DNA of 64,000 bases. Origin: Mycogone perniciosa. Lineage: Eukaryota; Ascomycota; Sordariomycetes; Hypocreales; Hypocreaceae. The translations under genes and the position numbers were made by a program. Positions 43,555-55,136 of this stretch are shown piece after piece. The notes under the pieces were generated by a model. That model searched no databases. It was not told the DNA's origin and saw only the letters and a program-made list of their open reading frames with translations. The stretch spans positions 186,001 through 250,000 of the forward strand of contig JAOALB010000056.1 in assembly GCA_025331125.1 (NCBI GenBank), read 5' to 3'. Position 1 is the first letter of the stretch. Every line of letters begins with the position of its first letter.

Positions 43555-44708
43555 CTATGCCAAGTCGACTCCCTCCAGACCGTCCAACACCTCATCTGCC
43601 ACCCCGCCCTTTTCTAATACCGCCTGTATGATGCTATCAAATACACCAAACTTGGTTCCACCAAGAGGTGCTTTCCACACGCCTTCTTGCGGCTGCTCCT
43701 CCTGCTGTTTCTGCTGTGACACCTCCTGAGTGCCACTCACGGCCAAGTTAGCTGTGCTTGGCACACCAGGTGGTGTCAGCCTTGACGGCGGGTCAATAGT
43801 CCGCATCGAGAGCAGCCGCAGCTCGCGCCCAGAATCCACCTCCATGCCCTCCTTCTCCTGTTGTCGTCTCACTTCCGATACTGAGACCGCCAACGCAGTA
43901 TCTGCCACGGCGAGTTCCTCCTTGGACGGGTCGAATATTATGCTGTCCCCTACTGCCACCACCAGCAGTGTGATGGGCGGTCTTGAGCCTGCTGTGGCAC
44001 CTTCCCGCGGGTATAAGAATGACGATGCCTCCCAGTCGTCGTCGAAAATCGGGTCCTCGTCTCCTTCGGATTTCAACTTTGGCAGTCTTGTCGCCAGAAG
44101 GGCGAGGTGTGTAGTAAGAGAGAGGAGAGGTAAGGGGTAGGACAGTGGTGGTGATATTAGCAGAATCTGTAGTCGCACTATTAGCTTCCATCCACATACC
44201 AAGCAATTGAAAATCCCAGGAAACTCACATCGAGGTATAGCCTCCAATGGAAACGCCTGTTTATCCACAGTTTCTTTGCAAACTCCCCATCTGCCAGAAG
44301 AGCCTCCCTCAACATCTCTGCCAAAAACACCGTTCCAGCGTCATCATCTCGTTGTCCCGGAATTTCTACCGTCATCTCCAACCACTCCCCCCTAGCTTTT
44401 CGCTTGTCCTCCTCCCCGTCGCCGCCTCCACGGCCACTTGCGGTCTTCACATACTCCTGATAGCCCTCTCCACCCAGCGGATCCGCCGTCTTCTCAATCT
44501 CTGCCTTGACTCCCACGATGGCCTCGGTGCCATCTGCCAGACATACACGCGCGCTGCCATTTGTGCCCGGCAGTATCCCCGTCTCAGCAGTCAAGGGCCG
44601 GAACTGCGTCGGTGTCCGGCCATCAGGGCGAATGGGAGGGCTGAGAAAAAGAGAGCTGTGGAGGAAAGCAAGCTCGGCGGGTGAGAGAAGGGTTTGTTGG
44701 GAAGCCAT
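43555..44708 (-). CDS. rrp42: Exosome complex subunit RRP42
   Basis: Exons 44708..44229 and 44166..43555 give 363 residues. The 62-nt intron (GTGAGT...CTACAG) is fixed by phase, joining LYLD to ILLISPPLSYPL. The RNase PH-like fold is recognisable by RPDGRTPTQFRPLT near the N-terminus, then TEAIVGVKAEIE and the central WINRRFHWRLYLDILLIS. A second domain follows (LLVVAVGDSIIFDPSKEEL and GTQEVSQQ near the end). Rrp42 is one of six catalytically inactive ring subunits of the 3'-5' RNA exosome, in nucleus and cytoplasm, that channels RNA to Rrp44/Rrp6. A Gly/Lys-rich insertion (about 93-105) is longer than in yeast. A 16-bp palindrome lies about 125 bp upstream. Confidence 0.9.
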
Positions 44709-45451
44709 GGTTACCGCGCTTCCGTGGATAATTCGGAAGTTGCGCTATCGCCAAATATCATCCGCGGCGGTCGCCGAATTGTTGCTGAATTCTTGAGAGC
44801 CTGAAAGGTTTTCGAAGAAACAAAAGTTGAGCTGCTCACCTAGGTGAGCGATAAGAACGTGGGGGTGGGGCAAGCTATCTATCTGATAAGAGCTTGAACA
44901 TTGATAGCTCTTCACATCAGAACACCCAATATCACTATGGCAAAGGAGAAGGGCAAAAAGATGAACAAATTTTATCGATACTGCCTAAATTCAGTTCATG
45001 GCTATTTTCAATTGATTGTATGAAAAGCCAATTCATAAATATGAGTTTGTGGTTCAGTCAGTTCAATCTGGTGTATTAGAACCTTCTGTCTTCGAGTTAA
45101 ACTAACAAGACCCGTACGCATTGCCCATCACTAAATGTAGTCATTCACGTATCCAAAAATCGGAGGGAGTGTACTCTCTCTTCTATTCATAATTAAGGGC
45201 TCTCCATATTGTACCCTTTAACTAAAAAGAAAAAAAATTGCCAAGGAAGTACTCTGAATGCATCGCAATCATAACTCTACCCAATAGTAGCCAATCGGTA
45301 GTAACACCAAACCATAAATCAAATAATCCTGACATGATATAATGACTTCAAGGAAGGGCTCATCCAACGCAAATTCCGATAGGGATGACCCTTAACCAAC
45401 ACCCATCAAAGACACCCGATCTATTCTCCAAAGCGAACAAATCCGTAGGAC
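44709..45451. other. Tandem intergenic region, ate1 to rrp42
   Basis: About 740 bp, AT-rich in its right half. It contains the rrp42 promoter, with a perfect 16-bp palindrome at 44834..44849, and the 3' flank of ate1. No gene is seen. Confidence 0.5.
44834..44849. promoter_or_regulatory. Perfect 16-bp palindrome upstream of rrp42
   Basis: GCTCACCTAGGTGAGC reads identically on both strands. It lies 126-141 bp upstream of the rrp42 ATG. A dimeric factor site (E-box-like CACCTAGGTG core) is a reasonable idea, not a proven one. Confidence 0.4.
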
Positions 45452-47010
45452 CTAGTTCCTCTGGCGCACCAGATCTAAACAGACCGAGTCCATCAAATCA
45501 GAACCCAAGGCAGCCACCAATTCCGCGATGGTAGGCTTGATGCCTGATAAATCCCGTATGTTGCTGGTTTTCCAGCCAACCAAGTCAGATGTCTCAAAAA
45601 GTGGGCCATTGAGGAATATCTTCAAAGCGATGTGATCCAAGTTCACTTTTTCCATCTGAGAAATGGGAGGAATACCAGGCATGCGGGAACAGAAAAGTGA
45701 CCTATTATCACCGTCGTCATCATCCATCGGTTCATTGTCAATTATGCCCTCGTTTTCTTTGCCCTCATCCGATGACATGGCGTCAGTTTCATAGCTAGCT
45801 GTCGTCATTGTGTGGGTCAAAGTATCTTGCTTTGACTCGCCCATAATGCCTCCCCGTAGTGTTGTGGAGAGACTAACGTATGACCGTTGCTCAAGAGCAT
45901 TCAGAATCTTGTCATTCAGCGGGTACCAGTTCAAGTTATCGGGATCTAAAATGTACTGAGGGGCGTAATCAATCTTGTACCGCATCTTGGGGCAGCTGTG
46001 GATATAAAATCCAGGGTACCACCAGCGGTAGCCTTCCTCGATAGCAAGAGCGATTTCATGAAGAGCGCCTAGTTTCCCTGGTGCGAATTTGTGTATGCTC
46101 TCGTGGTAAAGGAAGTAAACAGAGCTAACGCATTCCGGCAGAAGATCAAGCACACCGATGGCAACCAAATTGCCGTCAAGACGATAGCACTGGTGGTAGG
46201 ACCCCAAGCGGCGTTTTCGACCATCCGGGCCAACCATGACCTGACGCTTCAGTGGCGAGCTACATAGAAAGCGCTCAAAGGAGCGTCGAGTTCTATTCTC
46301 TGGCTCGTCACAGTGGACTATTCTCTGGTAATTATCGTAGACGAGGTATTTCTCTTCTGTAAAGTTATCTTCCTCGAGTGTAATAACCAACCTGTGGGCA
46401 GGATCAGGCGGCGCCTTCAATTGACCCAACTCAGCCTCATGAATACGTTCTGTCAAGCAAAACTCATTATCACGCCTTTTCGTGTCTTCGCGAGACTTGG
46501 GATAGAGACGAGCAGCTTGCTTGATATATGAGTCGCCAATAATATACTTGTTGAAGCGATTCACAGCTTGGCGCTGGTCCCTTGCCGGATGGAACTGACT
46601 CGAGTCTAAACGAATTGTGTAGTGAGGACAGCAAGACTTCCGTTGGTTTGGGCGATATAGGAGTCTTCCTGAACGCCGCCAGCAACGATTGAGTAACGTT
46701 TGGTAGAATAGAGGACTCAAAGAGGTAGCGTTGGCGTAGTATGAAAAGCCTAAACATTGGCAATAACAGTTAGTCAACTGGAATACTGGTCCGCTGTCAT
46801 GATGCCAGTGTAAAGTACGGAGATAGATAGGTAATGGTGTCGAAGGGGTCAGTCAGCTTCAATCGAGTGGCTAGTGCTCTTGCAAGACACAAGAAATGTC
46901 TCTATTCTAAAGTCGGAGGGCGGAGGTTTCGGGGTTAACTGACTCTGACCATGAGCACCACAGTAGCCGCACTTGGATGAATTGGAATGCCCTGGATTGT
47001 TGGTCAGCAT
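45452..47010 (-). CDS. ate1: Arginyl-tRNA-protein transferase Ate1
   Basis: Exons 47010..46944 and 46749..45452 give 454 residues. The first exon encodes MLTNNPGHSNSSKCGYCGAH, the conserved N-terminal Cys motif. It joins through a 194-nt intron (branch GACTAAC) to SFSYYANATSLSPLFY and the family hallmark CWRRSGRLLYRPN. Later blocks are RDQRQAVNRFNKYI, LDGNLVAIGVLDLLP, SSVYFLYHES and the WWYPGFYIHSCPKMRYK segment. Ate1 moves Arg from Arg-tRNA onto N-terminal Asp, Glu or oxidised Cys, marking proteins for the Arg/N-degron pathway. The C-terminal 150 residues, including an acidic patch (DDDDGDN), are less conserved. The first exon is essential for the Cys motif. Confidence 0.93.
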
Positions 47011-50000
47011 CCGTAAATAGAGCGTGTGGACTAGGATAGTGGCCGTTCACGGCCCGTTGCAACTATGAAGAATCGCACTGAAAGGAAGACAGCAGAATGC
47101 GCCGCCCAAGTCCCAACCCAAGAAGCAAGCATAAGATGCGGCGAAATCCACAACCCCATTAGCCAGAAGAGAAAGGTCTGTCCTTTGGTACGACGAAGGG
47201 TAGGTCAATGATTGCACTGCTTTGTCGAGGTATCACTAGTACTGTTCGGAGACAAGCATTGGGTGAAGAATTCCAAGAAGGTGGAGTGGGTTGAAAGAAT
47301 GGAGTATCAAGAGAGTTGCGGACGACTTCATGCCGCTAGGTCATACCGACTAGGTCAACTTGAGGCCAATGTGTAACCATAACCATTGATGGGGCACAGA
47401 AAGTAGAAAAGTGCGAAAGTGGCTACAGTCGAACCTCTGAAAGTGACGGTAAAGATTCCCAAGTGCCAATGAGTCGAAGAAAAAACACCATACTATTAGT
47501 GTAAGGGCAGGGCCGATTCCAAAAACGATATATATCCCGAACCAACGACAGGCCATGGAATAAGCACGTGTCGAGATGGGTGGAAAGGGGGAGCCGAAGG
47601 AAGTGAAAGTCCTCCACTTACCAATTGGAGATAGGTATTCGTACTCAAAAGAAGCGCCTCCAGGGGTCTGCGCATCATTTGGTTCCATTGCCTGATTTTC
47701 AGACCGCGGCTGAGACCGACACGCCGGACTTCCTTCTTGGTGGTGGCCGACCTGATGGAAGGCAAACAGGTATGGGCAGTAGTAGGAACAAGGCGTGATC
47801 GCACTTCAAGATTTCCTGAAGAGGCAAGTTGATGCGTGAGGGAGCGAGCTGATTATAGTAGATCCAAGACAAGAGGTTTTGGTCGATTCGTCTGTCGATG
47901 GTGGCTTGTTGGAACTTGGTGATACTAGTACCCAGAGAGATAGACTCTGTTCTGGCCCAATGACTTGGGTGGATTTTGCCCGCTTCCCCGATGCTCACCC
48001 AGATCAAGATCGTAAGGAGGGCCTGTGGTGGATGGGATTGGCCTGGGTTGCAGCTGCGGCAGATACTGCACACCAAAGGCCAAGTCAAGAACACAGCGGA
48101 TCGGTTGAAGAAGCGCTACTATTCACTGGAGGGAGACCTGGATAAGAGGGAAAAGGGGAGAGATGCTAGGCATTGGGTAGGTGAGCTATGACAGGGGAAA
48201 AGTCGATTCTGGAGATGGCGATGAGGTCAACCGCCAATGGCGATGGCGGGGTTAGGCGGTGGCGGGTGAGGGGTTGAAGGTCTCGTTCAGTGGTCAAAGG
48301 CCCTGAGGAGCACTCTACAGGTAGGCATATCAGTGGATGGCTGTACGCGTACGAATTACGAAGGCTCAGTTTGGTAGTACCTGTGGATAGGTGGACTTAT
48401 TGTCCATGGACATGCACTTCCGAGAGAATCTCCATTGCCTGCCAGCGATGCACGAATATGTCCCGCTTGGATGCCGATCGGGACAACCAAGCGTCTCTTG
48501 AGGGTTTTTTTGTACCTATTGCATGCTACCGAGTGTTTCCGAGCTGCCGATTGCATGCAGTAAATCTAACCAGAATACATGGCCAACTCCACGATGGTGT
48601 TACCCAAGGCCCATGACCAAGAGATCGTACCGCAATATACTACATCCAATATCCCCAAGCCACTTCTACTCCAGGAATATTGCCATTCATATGCACCCAT
48701 GATGCTCACGATGCTGCCAGCAAAGCGTGAGTTCAGACTCACGTATCCTAAAATGATCACCGTGAGCCAAGAACAGCCTTTCTGCCCATGTTCCCCGTTG
48801 GGAAAACCAGGTGATGATCAGGTCACTACGAGGCCAAGAGGGTGGCTGCAGTCCAGAAGCTTGTCGGATCTGAACCAAGCGGGTGACAAAAAAAACAGGG
48901 ACCGCAAGACATCTATAGCGTGTTTGTCACAGTTTGGTATTAGCTCTACTCCGTAATTACATACGATAGATTACTCCCATTGCTATGGATAACTCTTATT
49001 CAGCCTGTGGTTTACTCCGTACAATGCCGTGGACATACTAATAGTATAGGCAACAGCAGAAGTTCCGAATACTCTATCAGTTAACCGCCTATTATTTAGA
49101 AGAGTATCCATGTCTTGTGCGGTCTCTCTTTTTTTGTCCCCTAGTGACTCTCACCGTAGAACCCCATGCGTCGGACAGTACTCCATACATGTGCGTTGCA
49201 CCACGGATACTACTGCATTGCTGGGTACAGAGTACTTTGTATCAACCACACGCTTCGAGTGCTCATAGAGTAAATGGCCCGGAGCATTATTGGTGGACGG
49301 ACCGGGTCTCATTGCAGCTTGCCTGCATGACAGGACAGGGGCCGTCTCCAGTCTTTTATTTTTGTTTTTCCAGGTCCTCGCCTCGGGGCTCAAGCTTGAA
49401 TTGATTGAGTTGTCCAATGGCTTCAGCTGTGCTACACCCCTGGGCGTCTCCCGCGTGTTCTTTCCCTCTTCCAGCTCCTAGCACGCGTCCATAGATTGAC
49501 ACGATTGTCACGGAGCTTACCATATCCAAGCTCAAACCTTATGTACTCCGTACCTTACACACAACCTTGCTCGCTACCTTGCCCTCCTTTCGCCTGGACA
49601 TTCGCCTCACCGTCGTCTTGCTCAATACGAGTACATACTATTGCTTGTACATGTCATCGCCGGCCTGCCTATAATGGCAGCAGGACAGACCGGCCTTGTC
49701 AAGCTCCATCCAACACACTAACATCCCATAGCACGTTAATATTTAGGCGGTAGTTGCGTATAAAGCCAATGGGACCCTCCTTTATGTACCACGCTCCTCC
49801 CATCTTGCTGCCATGGCACGAGACACGCGACGGCCCCTTTGCCTGCGGAGCAGCCTGTGTCTTTCATCGTCATTATCAGCATCATCACCGACTTCGTTAT
49901 AGCCCAGCCTGAGCCAGCGAGGCGCTTCTGACTTTTCCCCCTTGCCAACCTTCCTGACCACGATTTGTACCGCGCAGGTACATACCGTGCGGTGGAAGCT

Positions 50001-50841
50001 GTGCCCCCATCTTTTTGCCCCTGATACTACATACTACCTACATACATACATACCGCCGCCACCTTGGCCTGCTTCCGCTGACAGCCATTGACTCTCAAAT
50101 AAGGCTGAACACATTGAGCGGATTTGGGTCAATCTCCTTCTCACCTCCGGGGTCTAAGTCTCCAACTTCAACCTCGACTACACCCACAACGGATTGGCAC
50201 GCTTATTGACCTGCGCGACAAAGTTTGCCCCATCTCCACGTTTGAGCCAACCTGGCAAGCCCTTGGTTCCACCCATTGCTCCAAAAAGTACAATTACGCT
50301 TCCATCCAATTCACACACCGCACCACTTCCGCGCGACTAGTTGCGTAGCAGCCACGGGTCTGGGACTGCCTACTATTAATTATTGACATTACTGCTGCTG
50401 CTGCTGCTACTGCTACTCCGTACCTAACCACCTACATACTTCCCATACAAAGACAAAGTACAATTGCCTGGCCCTGGTCCCCGAGTCGAAGCCGAGCTAT
50501 ATCGCCTGCCGGGGCATCGCCTATAACGCCAGAGCTCCCGTCGCCTCTCTCGCTCCTTCGTCTGTTCTATCCAATCCTCCCTCCTCCCTCTCGTCCAGCC
50601 AATCCTTCTCGAATTTGCGATTGTGATGATGCTCTGCATGCCTTTTTGATTTCCAGTACCTCTCTCTCTCTCTTCCGCTCCCTCCCGCTTCCCCCTCGAA
50701 GCGGCAACCCTCGACCCCCGGAGACCCCCGTTTACGGCGAGTTTTGCAGGACAGCTCCCACATAATACCCCCGTGAACGACAACCCACGCTAGACAGACC
50801 CCCAACAGACCGAAGCTTTAGACACGACCACAACCACCAAT
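47011..50841. other. Gene-poor 3.8-kb intergenic region
   Basis: Except for a weak candidate at 47350..47688, no supportable coding region is seen. The left part serves as the ate1 promoter. The right part, rich in CT and CA tracts (ACATACATACATAC near 50038, TGCTGC near 50394, pyrimidine-rich 50530..50720), leads to the Nudix gene and may include a long 5' UTR. Copies of TACTCCGTA are at 48947, 49013, 49544 and 50414. Confidence 0.5.
47350..47688 (-). CDS. Possible small membrane protein (weak)
   Basis: A 112-codon frame from a true ATG has a hydrophobic segment (WFGIYIVFGIGPALTLIVW) and lies on the ate1 strand. A perfect donor (G|GTAAGT at 47621) interrupts it after 22 codons, with candidate acceptors downstream, so it may instead be the first exon of a spliced gene or a noncoding transcript. 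No homologue is recognised. Treat as a candidate only. Confidence 0.22.
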   Translation of the reverse strand: MEPNDAQTPGGASFEYEYLSPIGKWRTFTSFGSPFPPISTRAYSMACRWFGIYIVFGIGPALTLIVWCFFFDSLALGNLYRHFQRFDCSHFRTFLLSVPHQWLWLHIGLKLT

Positions 50842-51533
50842 ATGTCAGGATCGGTTTCCAGCGGCGAAGGATCTAATAATCATCGGTCAATGGAGTCCCG
50901 AACCGGCCGAATTAACCAACGTAAGTTTTATCAGCAGTCATTGCATCTCACCTGCATCCTCTGTCTGTGTCATTTCCTTCGTCTTCATCTTCATCTTCTA
51001 CTTCTTCTTCTTCACTTCGCTTTCCCGCCTGTCAACAGCTCTTTGTCTGTCTGCTTTCGCTCGCTCTGCCGATGCTAAAGCTCGGGATCCCACTGACCCT
51101 TTTCCGCGATGCAGGGTATAATTCCAAAGGAGAACGGCTCGTTGCCGGCGTCGTTCCGCTCAGCGCGGATCGGAATTATGTGATCTTGATCCAATCAACC
51201 CGACGGAAGGGCTGGGTTCTACCCAAAGGAGGATGGGAGTCGGATGAGTCATGTCAGGAGTCTGCCGTGCGAGAGGCCTGGGAAGAGGCTGGCATCACGG
51301 TTCAAATCGACTGTGACTTGGGCAACTTTGAGGAGAAGCGCCCTCCCAAGACATCCAAGGACCGCTCACGGTATTACTTCTTCCAGGGCACCGTCTTAAG
51401 CGAGATGGATGACTGGCCGGAGAGGCACAAACGAGAGCGCGAGTGGTTTACTTACACTCAGGCTCTCGAGGTCCTGTCCACAAGACCGGAACTACAAGAA
51501 GCTTTGAAGCGGTCTACGATGAACCGAACATGA
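50842..51533 (+). CDS. Nudix diphosphoinositol polyphosphate phosphohydrolase (Aps1/DIPP type)
   Basis: Exons 50842..50920 and 51115..51533 give 165 residues. The 194-nt intron (GTAAGT...GATGCAG) is pyrimidine-rich and joins GRINQR to YNSKGERLVAG. The Nudix box is complete: GGWESDESCQESAVREAWEE followed by AG, matching Gx5Ex7REUxEExGU with its metal-binding glutamates. RRKGWVLPKGG before the box is typical of DIPP enzymes. A basic EKRPPKTSKDRSRYYFF segment follows. Members hydrolyse diphosphoinositol polyphosphates (PP-InsPs) and diadenosine polyphosphates, influencing phosphate signalling and polyphosphate metabolism in the cytosol. The first exon is Ser-rich with no targeting signal. Confidence 0.93.
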
Positions 51534-52879
51534 CAATTCCTCGTGGCTAATTGCCACAACTATTTTCTTTCTTTCTTTTCTCAAACCCCGCCGAGGTTCT
51601 CATCTTATCCTCACGATTTCTCCGTCATCTCACAACTCAATTAAAATGACCTCCTTCATCATGACAGCACCTGAAACGGGCGATTTGGACATTTCCCCCA
51701 CCTAGAGGCAATTGTGTCTGAGGGGAAAGTCAAGAAGGGTAGAAGGAGGCAGGGGAGACAAATTACGGATTTCTTTAATGGAATGGGTTGATCTAGTGAT
51801 GGCTGGATCTGCTCTGCTTTTTACACTGAAACAGCTAACCATCCAGGGCAAGATGAATTTGCATCCATTCTCAGGCGTTGCCGGCAGGAAACGATAGAAT
51901 TACCGAAAAAAAGACGGGGCGGGAAAAGTTATGGTGCATAACAAGACACACACAAAGCTCTTGAACTGAATTCATATCAAGACAAAATTTTCCCCCAAGA
52001 AGACCGACTCGTAGTCGAGGGGGGGAGCTGCGAGCTTTTGCGTTGTGATACAACTCTTGGGTTCATAGCACATACTACTACTACACACAAAATTCTGATA
52101 GACTTGGCAAGTCTGGTGGTGTCGTGTGCCGTTAGTTTGGAGAGCTGAACGAACCCCCCTCTAGATGACGGACATGACTCAATGGATTTGGTCATGCCGT
52201 GGTCTTCCTGTAGGCAGGTGTGTAATGAGCCGCTCAGGCTTGGTGATGGACTACGACTAGTAGTAGGAGAACTCATAGTAAGACTGCTTGTAGTAAGAGT
52301 GTCTCGACCGAACTCGGAACAGCAATTCAGAGTAGCCCTAAAACCAGGCTGCACCTTATGTACAATTACGTGAATCAACATGACAAACGCCTCCTGCTCT
52401 CGTCTCACGCAAGATTGAAGCCATAACTTAATTTTGACATGCTGTGCGGTGTACGAAGTAATTCTTGTTGGATATGGTGTAGCCTCTGTTTGCCCCTCAA
52501 TTGGCCGTCTCATTGTCCTATTGCCCCGCCATCCAACATGACTTTTTTTTGGACATCTTATGCGCCAACAATCTAAGTCTGGTCCTTCACCTCTGACGTA
52601 GTCCATGGAACAGTGCTACCACGTGATATTTCTTTATCGATAAGGCCTCCCGCATTCTCAACCACACTCAAGGGAGCAGCGGTCGCAACTTCAGCGACAC
52701 CGCGTGTATCGTCTCCCAATACCACCTTACTTACCTGCTCGACTTTTTGATATCCCCTTCTCCCTTCCCGACCATGTTCATATAGACGGAAAGCGCATTT
52801 ACGGCCGTTGAATTTATGGGCTTTGCACGCAGACGATAAAGAATTCCTTGCCTCGTGATCCAATTCGCCCCATGTTATC
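51534..52879. other. Intergenic region, 1.35 kb
   Basis: It lies between the Nudix stop and LSM1. A minus-strand frame at 51977..52606 (209 codons) is open but has Ser/Thr-rich, motif-free composition and no ATG-proximal signals, so it is not called. One TACGAAGTA variant is near 52452. Confidence 0.45.
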
Positions 52880-53569
52880 ATGATGGAAAATCTGTCCATC
52901 TCCGACGCTCCTCCGCCTGGGGGGGCGGCCCCTGCTCCGCAGCTGGGGATGCCCCAACCGATTCCTCAACTGCCGCCGCAGATGTTTACTACGGCGGCGC
53001 AGCTTTTGGATCTCACGGATAGTATGGCGCTCATTAACATGGACTAAAGGCTTTGGGATCCGCGATGCTGACTTTCATATCACCAGAAAAACTCATGGTA
53101 GTCTTGCGCGATGGAAGGAAACTCATCGGAGTATTAAGAAGCTGGGATCAATTCGGTGTGTTTCCTTCATGAACGGCGAAGAAAGAGGATATGTCTTTTT
53201 TGCCGGAGGTGGGGGAAAGGAAGAAAGGGGTCTAATGCTCTTACAGCAAACATTGTCCTCCAATCGACGACGGAACGGATATTCGCGCCCATGCCGGACA
53301 GTGCTGGTTCCGCATTCCCGCAGGGCCTCTACGCAGACATTTCGCATGGTATCTTCCTCGTCAGAGGAGAGAACGTGCTGCTACTTGGGGAGATTGACCT
53401 AGATAAAGACGATGATCCACCCCCGGGATATGAGCTGGCCGACCTCGAGGTCGTGAAGAAGCTTGCTGAGGAGAAAAAAGCGGCGGACAAGGCCAAGGAG
53501 AAGTCGCGCCTGAAGAAGCTCGCCAAGATGGGATTCGAGGGGGAGAATCTCGGGGAGATCTTCCTCTAA
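52880..53569 (+). CDS. lsm1: Sm-like protein Lsm1
   Basis: Exons 52880..53021, 53087..53155 and 53247..53569 give 177 residues; a second ATG follows the first. Introns are 65 and 91 nt. Splicing produces LDLTDKKLMVVLRDGRKLIG and the Sm1 ending SWDQFANIVLQ. The Sm2 motif is HGIFLVRGENVLLLGEID. A Pro/Gln-rich N-terminal extension (PQPIPQLPPQM) precedes the fold, and a long Lys/Glu-rich coiled C-terminal tail follows, as known for Lsm1. Lsm1 is the defining subunit of the cytoplasmic Lsm1-7 ring that binds oligoadenylated mRNA 3' ends and stimulates decapping in P-bodies. Confidence 0.93.
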
Positions 53570-54177
53570 GTGAGAGAGAAAGACGCGAGGAATGATGGGG
53601 AGTTGAAACTACAAAAGGATCCAGCGGCAAAGAGGTTTGAAGAAGCAGGTTGGCTGATTTTTTTCTCGTAAAATGCCGCGGCCCAAAGGCGGTTCGAAGG
53701 CAGAATATTGTGAAATGCCCCGAACCGAGATTCGACAGGCTGCTGGCGGAGGCAAATATTGCTTATGTTGCGCGCCAGTCGATGGAGGAACATAGTTGAT
53801 ACACCTTGAATGTTCAAGATGTCTCCCTTGCTGACGTTACCGGCCCTCGTGCACTGTCATGTCACCAGGCCGGAGAACTTCGCCTTCGCCTTCGCAACGG
53901 TGCAGTTTGAGAGCCATGTCACCAAACCAAGGACCAACACGATATCCTAATGTCCTTTTGCAATCAATTTCAGGTTCGGACATGCTGAATAAAGTACACT
54001 TGGTGGGGAATCTCATTGGTTTACTGTTATACAGCCTATGCAGGCAACTATTGTTACAGATGATCGGCGGAATGACACGCTTAACCGTCCAATGCCTCGA
54101 GGCTCTTTTTTTTTTGTTCAGTCTTCCGTTCTCGTCAATCCATTCATAATTCATGCCTTCTCTTTTTTAACCTCACC
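53570..54177. other. Convergent 3' intergenic region
   Basis: These 608 bp lie between the stops of lsm1 (+) and the minus-strand gene. They should hold both 3' UTRs. The frames here are under 110 codons and lack motifs. Confidence 0.5.
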
Positions 54178-55136
54178 TCAGTCGTGGCGTCGTTTCCTCT
54201 CAAACATGGGTATTGGGGTGGTGTCTCCAGGGTCCCTCATGCCTCCTAAAAGCCAATCCGTCAAGCCCACAAACTTAGCACCCACTCCCCTCTCCCAATC
54301 GCCCCCTTCCTGGGTCTGCTCAATGGTATGGGTCAATATCCTTCCCTCGGCGTCAAAGTCGAATATGAACAAGCCCGTGAAGGCCTTGTTAGGGTCGACA
54401 CCTCTACGGCGTGGTAGAGCTAGGGCGATGCCGCCACCGCTTGACTCTGTCTGATCTTCAACGGACTTGCGCTTCTCGCACCAGCGCACGACGAGTTGCT
54501 CCGGGATGGCGCCGGTGCGACGGGGCAAGAAGGTGAGAGGCTCTGACGTCATTCGCTCGGCGAGAATTTCTAGCTTGACGTTGCCGATGATGGGGACTCT
54601 GTTCCAGGCGATTGGGGAAGTCCAGAGGGCGGCGTTGTAGGCGACTCGGCCGGAAACAGTGGGCAGATGGGGGTGTGTCGAAGGGAAGAGGTGGAGGGAG
54701 ATGTTTGGGGCGAGGATATCTTGCGGCAAGGGAGATTGTAGGAGAGTCGGCAGGCGTTCTTGGAGGATTCTCAGGGCTAAATTTGCGTCCTATTAGCATT
54801 CTTGAATCATATAGAAATGTGTGAATAGGCGAGTAACTCACTTCTTCCCAGTTTTGCCTTGTTGGGATCCGGAGGTGGCTCCCCTCGGATACCCATCCAT
54901 TCCACCTTGGATGCATCGAAATAGGTGCTTGATAGTTCTCGCGGTGTTGATTTCGGTAGTGTCGGGAGAATATCATCGGGAAGACGACCGGATTGAGTCT
55001 CTGGCAATGGATGCGCTATAGGTTGGAGCTGGGCATTCGCCGGGCTGAAGGTGGTCAGATGTCGGAGGGAGGATCGCGAACATGTCAAGCAACGACCGCC
55101 CGGGCTCGCCAATGTGGTCCTCAGCGGCGCAGCCAT
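54178..55136 (-). CDS. Conserved fungal mitochondrial protein, function unknown
   Basis: Exons 55136..54842 and 54776..54178 give 297 residues. The 65-nt intron (GTGAGT...TTTAG) joins KLGR to TLRILQERLPTLL. The frame extends upstream of 55136 only by a GTG, so the ATG is preferred. The first 40 residues (MAAPLRTTLASPGGRCLTCS, then RSSLRHL) form an Arg/Ser-rich mitochondrial presequence. The C-terminal 180 residues have a mixed pattern (VAYNAALWTSPIAWNRVPI, VKLEILAERM) ending in FTGLFIFDFDAEGRILTHTIE. This pattern recalls an NTF2-like/DUF2358-type fold, but that is a tentative reading. No catalytic residues or membrane helices are clear. Confidence 0.8.

Noticed and set aside
51977..52606. Minus-strand 209-codon frame between the Nudix gene and lsm1
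   Set aside because: It has no recognisable domain or splice-linked extension and low-complexity Ser/Thr composition. The flanking genes account for the region's expected UTRs.
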